DNA of 8,073 nucleotides from Alistipes sp. UBA928 (GTDB lineage: Bacteria > Bacteroidota > Bacteroidia > Bacteroidales > Rikenellaceae): contig DBDQ01000110.1 of assembly GCA_002293665.1 (NCBI GenBank), forward strand, positions 7,206-15,278, read 5' to 3'. Shown in pieces: positions 1 to 4,277 of the stretch (position 1 is its first letter; every line of letters begins with the position of its first letter). The notes below the pieces were generated by a model, which made no database searches, was not told where the DNA came from, and saw nothing but the letters and a program-made list of their open reading frames with translations. Made by a program: the position numbers and the translations under genes.

Positions 1-429
1 GATCGCGAGGCGGGCTACAAGGTGGGTCGCGACTGCTACAACAGCTACTTCTACGTGGTGGAAGACCCATCGCTAAACGTCATCGACAAGTTCCGCATGC
101 ACGGCCGTAAATACATCGAGCATCTGACGGGAGGATCGGCGCTCCACATGAACCTCGACGAGCACCTGACAAAGGAGCAGTACGCCGAGTTGCTCAAAGT
201 GGCGGCGAGAGAGGGATGCAACTACTTCACGTTCAATATTCCCAATACCGTGTGCAACGACTGCGAGCACATCGACAAGCGCCATCTTGCCAAATGCCCG
301 AAATGCGGCTCCGAGAACCTCGACTACCTCACCCGCATCATCGGCTACATGAAAAGGGTGAGCAACTTCTCCGCCGCCCGCCAAAAAGAGGCTGCCCGCC
401 GTCATTACGCAACCCCGGCTCAGGTTTGA
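1..429 (+). CDS. nrdD: Anaerobic (class III) ribonucleoside-triphosphate reductase, C-terminal part
   Basis: This is the last 142 residues of the oxygen-sensitive ribonucleotide reductase; the reading frame is open from base 1, so the 5' part lies outside the window. The enzyme reduces ribonucleoside triphosphates to deoxyribonucleotides in the cytoplasm using a glycyl radical. Two features seen in the sequence identify it. The first is a pair of CxxC motifs (cysteine codons at 253, 262, 295 and 304), which form the structural zinc site of the family. The second is the RIIGY motif, with the radical-bearing glycine codon at 343-345, followed by the SNFSA stretch found in Bacteroidetes versions. 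The ATG at 22 is internal, not a start, because homologous sequence continues upstream of it. The activase gene follows after 4 bases, which implies cotranscription. No truncation or frameshift is visible in the part present. Confidence 0.96.
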   Translation, partial: DREAGYKVGRDCYNSYFYVVEDPSLNVIDKFRMHGRKYIEHLTGGSALHMNLDEHLTKEQYAELLKVAAREGCNYFTFNIPNTVCNDCEHIDKRHLAKCPKCGSENLDYLTRIIGYMKRVSNFSAARQKEAARRHYATPAQV

Positions 430-433
430 TGAT

Positions 434-910
434 ATGTTGCTACTTGCAAGCTACGACATAGTATTTCAGGAGGTTCCGGGCGAGGTAACGCTCGCCCTGA
501 ATCTGTCCGCCTGTCCCAACCTCTGTCCGGGATGCCACAGCCCCCACCTGCGCGAAGAGATCGGCGAGACGCTCGATGACGAACTGCTCGACGGACTGTT
601 GGCGCGCTATGGCGGGTCGGTGACCTGCGTTGCCTTCATGGGGGGTGACGGCGATCCGGCGGAGGTGAGCCGTTTGGCCGCGCGTGTGAAAAGTACCGGC
701 AAACTCAAAGCAGTATGGTACTCGGGGCGTGAGGAGCTTTCGCCCGCCATGAATCTCGCGAACCTCGATTTCATAAAGTTGGGCCCTTACGATCCTCAGT
801 ACGGCGGCCTCTCGACACCAGGCACCAACCAACGTTTCTATCGCGTCGAAGGAGGCGAACTTGTCGACGCGACGGTGCTGTTTGCGAAAAAACCGCTATC
901 TTCGCACTGA
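434..910 (+). CDS. nrdG: Anaerobic ribonucleotide reductase activating protein (radical SAM)
   Basis: This 158-residue protein is the activase for NrdD: it cleaves S-adenosylmethionine reductively and generates the glycyl radical on the reductase. The radical SAM cluster motif is visible as CPNLCPGC (Cys27, Cys31 and Cys34, spacing C-x3-C-x2-C). It is followed by the FMGGDGDP segment near residues 68-75, which corresponds to the SAM-binding GGE-type motif. The length matches the family, which is about 155 residues. The ATG at 434 is chosen because it gives the expected N-terminus and sits 4 bases after the nrdD stop. No clear Shine-Dalgarno is present, as is usual in Bacteroidetes. The C-terminal residues PLSSH are encoded by a promoter-like element of the next gene (897-904) and may be a lineage-specific extension. 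The position directly after nrdD makes the assignment secure. Confidence 0.96.
   Translation: MLLLASYDIVFQEVPGEVTLALNLSACPNLCPGCHSPHLREEIGETLDDELLDGLLARYGGSVTCVAFMGGDGDPAEVSRLAARVKSTGKLKAVWYSGREELSPAMNLANLDFIKLGPYDPQYGGLSTPGTNQRFYRVEGGELVDATVLFAKKPLSSH
897..904 (+). promoter_or_regulatory. Possible internal -7 promoter element for the 912 gene
   Basis: TATCTTCG differs by one base from the Bacteroidetes -7 consensus TAnnTTTG and ends 7 bases before the ATG at 912. It lies inside the last codons of nrdG. A transcript starting from it would have almost no 5' leader. No convincing TTTG -33 element is present at the usual spacing; a TTTG at 881-884 is too close. Readthrough from nrdDG is an equally good explanation for expression of the next gene. 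Confidence 0.35.
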
Positions 911-911
911 C

Positions 912-1262
912 ATGAACCTTCAGAATATCGTATCCGCGGGCCGCATGATGTCGATCGTGATGGCCCTCCTCGGGACGTTCCTTTGCGGCGTGTCTTTTAA
1001 GCCGGGGGCCCCTGCTATGTTTATGATCGCTTTCGGAGTTACCCTCATCATTTTCGGCCTGGCTTTGGTTGTGATGATCCCTTTGGCAGAACGCCGTCGC
1101 GGTATGCCCACAGTGGTTCTGGCTCTCGGCACACTTCAGGCAACTCTCAGCGTGGCAACAGCGACGACCGAGCCCCATCCCGTCTCATGGATGGTCGCGA
1201 TCGTCGCCATCGCCATCTTCATCGACGTGCTGTGCCTGAAAATCCAGCTAAGCGTTAAGTAG
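912..1262 (+). CDS. Small four-helix membrane protein, unknown function
   Basis: I do not recognise the family of this 116-residue protein. It has four hydrophobic stretches likely to span the inner membrane, at about residues 12-28, 35-57, 66-83 and 92-109. A basic cluster, ERRRG at 60-64, lies between helices 2 and 3. No catalytic or metal-binding motif stands out. The ATG at 912 is preferred because it follows the nrdG stop by one base; an in-frame TTG at 861 would overlap nrdG by 50 bases and add a polar, Arg-rich leader with no apparent role. Its position suggests cotranscription with nrdDG, although a promoter-like element at 897-904 could drive it separately. The 3' end overlaps the convergent transporter gene by 15 bases. 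Its reality as a gene is supported by the coherent membrane topology and the tight spacing; its function is open. Confidence 0.78.
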   Translation: MNLQNIVSAGRMMSIVMALLGTFLCGVSFKPGAPAMFMIAFGVTLIIFGLALVVMIPLAERRRGMPTVVLALGTLQATLSVATATTEPHPVSWMVAIVAIAIFIDVLCLKIQLSVK

Positions 1263-2939
1263 TTCACCCGCGCGGGCAACGGCGGCATCGATGTGCGGAA
1301 GCACGTTTTCGGCGCCCACAAGCTCTTCAATGCCGGTGCGGCGCAAAGTCTCGCGCACACCGTCGTTCACCCCCGAGAGCAACACCGTGATACCGTCTTT
1401 CTGCGACCGGCGCACCAACCCCGCAAGGTTGTGAGCTCCGGTGGAGTCGACGAAAGGCACCTTGCGCATACGCACGATGCGAACGCGCGGCTTTTCGCCT
1501 ATGTTTTTCATCACCTCATCGAACTTGCCCGCCACGCCGAAAAAGAACGGCCCCTCGATCTCATACACTTCAACGCCGTCGGGCAGCACGAGTTTGTCGG
1601 TGTCGACACTCCCCTCGACGAACTCTGCCCCCGCTACCTCGCGCCCGAACCGCGACACGGTCGACACATCCGAGATGCGTTTGAGGAACAGCACCGCGGC
1701 CAACAGCAACCCGATCTCGATAGCTATGGTAAGGTCGAAGATCACCGTCAACAGAAAAGTAGCCCCGAGAACCGCTGCCCCGGCACGTTCGCCGCGCGCC
1801 AGCGACCTGAACTGCCTCCACTCGCTCATATTGTACGCCACCACCACGAGCACCCCCGCAAGGCACGACATGGGGATATGGCGCGTTAGCCCTCCCAGAA
1901 ACAACATTATCAGCAACAGCACCACGGCGTGAACGAGTCCCGCGACGGGCGAGCGCCCTCCGTTGTTGATATTGGTCATCGTGCGCGCTATGGCGCCAGT
2001 GGCGGGAATACCGCCGAAAAACGGGGTCACGACGTTGGCCACGCCCTGCGCTATGAGTTCGGTGTTTGAGTTGTGTCGATCGCCCGTAGCACCGTCGGCC
2101 ACGGTGGCACTAAGCAGCGACTCTATGGCCCCGAGCATGGCAATTGTGAATGCGGCCGGCAGCAGTGTGCGTATCATGTTGAAATCGACCTTCGGCGCCT
2201 CGGCCGAGATGCTCATCGCCCCCAGCGCGAAACGGTCGCCGATGGTTTCGATACCCGCCCCCAGGTCGGTGAAACGTTTCAGCAGCCACACCACGAGCGT
2301 CATCAGCACTATGGCCACGAGCGACCCCGGGACTTTTTTCGACAACCGCGGCATCAGTACGATTATAGCTATCGTGGCGGCGCCGATGCCGAAAGCCCAC
2401 GGATTGAAGTTCACGATGTTGCGCCCATACACCGCCCATTTATCTATAAAATCGGCCGGCACGTCGGCAATGCCCAGACCCAGCAGGTCATTGATCTGCG
2501 TGGCAAAGATCGTAAGCGCAATCCCGCTCGTAAATCCCACCACCACGGGGTAGGGGATGAACCGTATGATCGCCCCGAACTTCAGCAACCCCATCGCCAC
2601 GAGCATTACTCCCGCCATGATGGTGGCGACTACGAGGCCGCTCGTGCCGAACTGCTGCACAATGCCGTAAACTATGACGATGAAAGCACCCGTGGGCCCG
2701 CCGATCTGAGTACGCGATCCGCCCAGTAGCGAGATTATGAACCCCGCAATGACGGCTGTGATGAGCCCCTTCTCGGGAGTGACTCCGCTGGCGATCCCGA
2801 AAGCGATGGCCAACGGCAACGCCACGATCCCCACTATGATGCCCGACATAACGTCGGCAGTAAGTTTCTGCCGCGAGTAGCCCTCCCTGAAAGTGTCCAG
2901 CAGCTTTGGCCGGAAGATATTTTTCAACGCCTCTTTCAT
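1248..2939 (-). CDS. SulP family anion transporter with C-terminal STAS domain
   Basis: This 563-residue inner-membrane permease has full family length. Residues about 20-420 are strongly hydrophobic with many membrane segments. They carry SulP signatures: an early GGPTGAF motif (80-86) and the highly conserved block from about 271 to 336, including the ESLLSATVADG and TGAIART stretches. Residues from about 452 to the end form a cytoplasmic STAS domain, including DSTG at 498-501; Ser499 corresponds to the phosphorylatable serine of SpoIIAA-like domains. SulP proteins move sulfate, bicarbonate, dicarboxylates or related anions by proton or sodium symport or by exchange. The sequence alone does not tell which substrate applies, and no sulfur-assimilation or carbonic anhydrase gene is nearby to guide the choice. 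A perfect -7 promoter element lies at 2975-2982, so it probably has its own transcript. Confidence 0.95.
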   Translation of the reverse strand: MKEALKNIFRPKLLDTFREGYSRQKLTADVMSGIIVGIVALPLAIAFGIASGVTPEKGLITAVIAGFIISLLGGSRTQIGGPTGAFIVIVYGIVQQFGTSGLVVATIMAGVMLVAMGLLKFGAIIRFIPYPVVVGFTSGIALTIFATQINDLLGLGIADVPADFIDKWAVYGRNIVNFNPWAFGIGAATIAIIVLMPRLSKKVPGSLVAIVLMTLVVWLLKRFTDLGAGIETIGDRFALGAMSISAEAPKVDFNMIRTLLPAAFTIAMLGAIESLLSATVADGATGDRHNSNTELIAQGVANVVTPFFGGIPATGAIARTMTNINNGGRSPVAGLVHAVVLLLIMLFLGGLTRHIPMSCLAGVLVVVAYNMSEWRQFRSLARGERAGAAVLGATFLLTVIFDLTIAIEIGLLLAAVLFLKRISDVSTVSRFGREVAGAEFVEGSVDTDKLVLPDGVEVYEIEGPFFFGVAGKFDEVMKNIGEKPRVRIVRMRKVPFVDSTGAHNLAGLVRRSQKDGITVLLSGVNDGVRETLRRTGIEELVGAENVLPHIDAAVARAGELLNA

Positions 2940-2998
2940 GATCCGAGTATGTGCATACGAAAAAACAGAGGCCGCAAAGATAATCTATTTTCGGATCA
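2939..2998. repeat. Inverted repeat across the SulP promoter and start codon
   Basis: TGATCCGA at 2939-2946 and TCGGATCA at 2991-2998 are perfect 8-base inverted copies. On the minus strand one copy lies just upstream of the -7 element, and the other runs into the A of the transporter start codon. The centres are 52 bases apart, close to five helical turns. It could be a pair of operator half-sites. By a rough estimate, an 8-base pair in a region this size arises by chance about one time in eight. Confidence 0.3.
2975..2982 (-). promoter_or_regulatory. Promoter -7 element for the SulP gene
   Basis: Read on the minus strand this is TATCTTTG, a perfect match to the Bacteroidetes -7 consensus TAnnTTTG. 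It ends 35 bases before the transporter ATG, implying a leader of roughly 30 bases. A -33 TTTG is not exact; TTTT at about 3005-3008 is the nearest candidate at suitable spacing. Confidence 0.6.
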
Positions 2999-3030
2999 AT
3001 GTATAAAACCCGGCCGGAGCGGAGCATGGA

Positions 3031-3058
3031 TTAGCGGCAAACTTAATATTGCCGTTGA
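3031..3058 (-). terminator. Weak hairpin after the lipoprotein gene
   Basis: CGGCAA (3035-3040) and TTGCCG (3049-3054) form a 6-base stem with an 8-base loop, extendable outward by wobble and A-T pairs to 3031-3058. It starts 7 bases beyond the lipoprotein stop, where a terminator is expected. There is no T-tract on either side, so its activity as an intrinsic terminator is doubtful. Confidence 0.3.
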
Positions 3059-3064
3059 GCGCCC

Positions 3065-3727
3065 TCACCGCGAGACATATCCATAAGGCTTTGTCTCATC
3101 AAGGAACAAAGTGTCGACGGACGAATCTTTTACGGTCACGATCCTCGTCAATAATCCATTGTAGGTGCCGTTGTGAACGAGTCTCGTGATCTTGTAGTCG
3201 TTTATCCCGTCGGTGTTGAAATCGGTGAGCTCCATTTCGGGTGAGGTGATTTCGAGTTCCGTTTTCAGGTTCGACGGGGTGAGTTTGCCGTCGTCGTTAA
3301 AGTAATACAGATTATATATCCCGATCTCCGACACGTCGTCTATGAATTCGTGCTTCCGATTGTCGTAAAATAAAACCCTGTCGAACACTCTCTCTGTTGT
3401 AGGAAAACCTCTCAGCAACACCACATACACGGTGTACAACTCGTCCGGCAGACAGATGGTGCCAATGTAGGTATCCATGTCGGAGTGAGGATAATCCTCC
3501 CACAAGAGTGAGCCTGCAAACCCGGTAATCACCGAGTCGATCTTCGAAGACACTTTTTCATCTAAAACGATCGTCCGGCTGTCGTCATCAAGGTCGATTT
3601 CGCCCAACACCAACGGAAATTCCGTTTGGATTGCTGTAAACATGCTTTCATTGTTCGCCTGCCTGCTTTTGCAGCCAAACAAAACAAAGAGCAGTAGTAT
3701 AACAGCTGTTATGTATTTGCTTTTCAT
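3065..3727 (-). CDS. Putative lipoprotein with a calcium-loop-like motif, low GC
   Basis: I do not recognise a named family for this 220-residue protein. The start at 3727 gives a classic lipoprotein signal: KSK at residues 2-4, a hydrophobic core at about 5-17, and LFGC with the lipidated Cys19. Longer in-frame starts, up to 3892, would bury this signal and cross the promoter. The mature part looks soluble and beta-rich. Near the C-terminus it contains DFNTDGIND (169-177), which fits the DxNxDGxxD calcium-binding loop seen in dockerin, EF-hand and VCBS/FG-GAP repeats; a related NDDG sits at 144-147. It is expected to be membrane-anchored outside the cytoplasm. Hand-counted 60-base stretches run 42-50% GC against 53-67% in neighbouring genes, suggesting later acquisition. 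It lies upstream of the SulP gene on the same strand, but each has its own promoter-like element. Confidence 0.85.
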   Translation of the reverse strand: MKSKYITAVILLLFVLFGCKSRQANNESMFTAIQTEFPLVLGEIDLDDDSRTIVLDEKVSSKIDSVITGFAGSLLWEDYPHSDMDTYIGTICLPDELYTVYVVLLRGFPTTERVFDRVLFYDNRKHEFIDDVSEIGIYNLYYFNDDGKLTPSNLKTELEITSPEMELTDFNTDGINDYKITRLVHNGTYNGLLTRIVTVKDSSVDTLFLDETKPYGYVSR

Positions 3728-3760
3728 GCGATAAAATGCCGTCAAATTACCGTGGCGACG

Positions 3761-3768
3761 CGAATATA
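3761..3768 (-). promoter_or_regulatory. Possible -7 promoter element for the lipoprotein gene
   Basis: On the minus strand this reads TATATTCG, one base from TAnnTTTG. It ends 33 bases before the ATG at 3727, giving a leader of about 25-30 bases. This supports the lipoprotein start chosen. No clear -33 TTTG was found. Confidence 0.45.
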
Positions 3769-3790
3769 GCGATATTTCATTAATAATTCC

Positions 3791-3798
3791 TATTTTTG
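3791..3798 (+). promoter_or_regulatory. Promoter -7 element for the 3852 gene
   Basis: TATTTTTG matches the Bacteroidetes -7 consensus TAnnTTTG exactly. It predicts a leader of about 45-50 bases ending in an A-rich tract directly before the ATG at 3852, a common Bacteroidetes initiation context. The place where a -33 element should lie coincides with the opposing -7 element at 3761-3768. Confidence 0.55.
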
Positions 3799-3851
3799 TA
3801 TCCGTTACAAAAGAAGAGCAATCCGGACACCACTCAACACAAACAAAAAAC

Positions 3852-4268
3852 ATGAAGAAAAAGATCGAATTCCCCGCAGCCAACATTTCCATCTCCGATT
3901 GGGATAAGAACGAAGATTATCTGCTCTACGTCCTGTTCGACCCCTGGCTCAACGCGACGAAACTGTTCCCCCGGTATTACCATAACCAGTCTTTCGTCGA
4001 TTCCAACGGCAACGTATTCAAAATCACCAACCCGATCGAGTCCTCCCGAAATAGACGGCTGTTCGGTTTCATTCCGTTGTCCGGTCGAATGGAACTTGAG
4101 TTCGAGCCCACGGGCGCGACTATGGAGATGGAGGATGTCAGGCGCCATATGCTGCGCCAGTTGGAAAAACTCGACAGCCACGGGCCCGAAGCCGCCGAAC
4201 AGCAGGCTGCATGGATCGCCAACGTAAAAAAAGCCCAAACAATAGCCGACATTATCTCCGGCGACTAA
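3852..4268 (+). CDS. Conserved-looking hypothetical protein, 138 residues
   Basis: I do not recognise this protein. It has no signal peptide and no membrane segment, so it is probably cytoplasmic. Residues about 1-90 look beta-rich with several aromatic residues, including DPWLN at 30-34 and FPRYYHN at 39-45. Residues about 92-135 look like one or two amphipathic helices carrying many charged residues, with Glu- and Gln-rich segments. No cysteine pairs, nucleotide-binding loops or catalytic motifs are visible. The ATG at 3852 follows an A-rich tract and is preceded by a good -7 element at 3791-3798, which supports it as an independently transcribed gene. GC content is like the chromosome around it. 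It converges on the nuclease gene with a 9-base gap and no obvious terminator between them. Confidence 0.8.
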   Translation: MKKKIEFPAANISISDWDKNEDYLLYVLFDPWLNATKLFPRYYHNQSFVDSNGNVFKITNPIESSRNRRLFGFIPLSGRMELEFEPTGATMEMEDVRRHMLRQLEKLDSHGPEAAEQQAAWIANVKKAQTIADIISGD

Positions 4269-4277
4269 CCTCCCACT

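Noticed and set aside
861..911. TTG start for the membrane protein inside nrdG
   Set aside because: It adds an Arg-rich leader and a 50-base overlap with nrdG; the ATG at 912 fits the membrane topology and spacing better.
1293..2729. Several plus-strand open frames opposite the SulP gene
   Set aside because: His/Arg/Pro-rich translations without domains; the opposite strand encodes a full-length transporter.
2947..2958. Small palindrome GTATG-TG-CATAC in the SulP leader
   Set aside because: Arms of only five bases, expected by chance in a region of this size; no second copy seen.
3728..3892. N-terminal extension of the lipoprotein to a start at 3892
   Set aside because: It would place the lipoprotein signal at residue 56, cross both promoter elements and overlap the start of the opposite gene.
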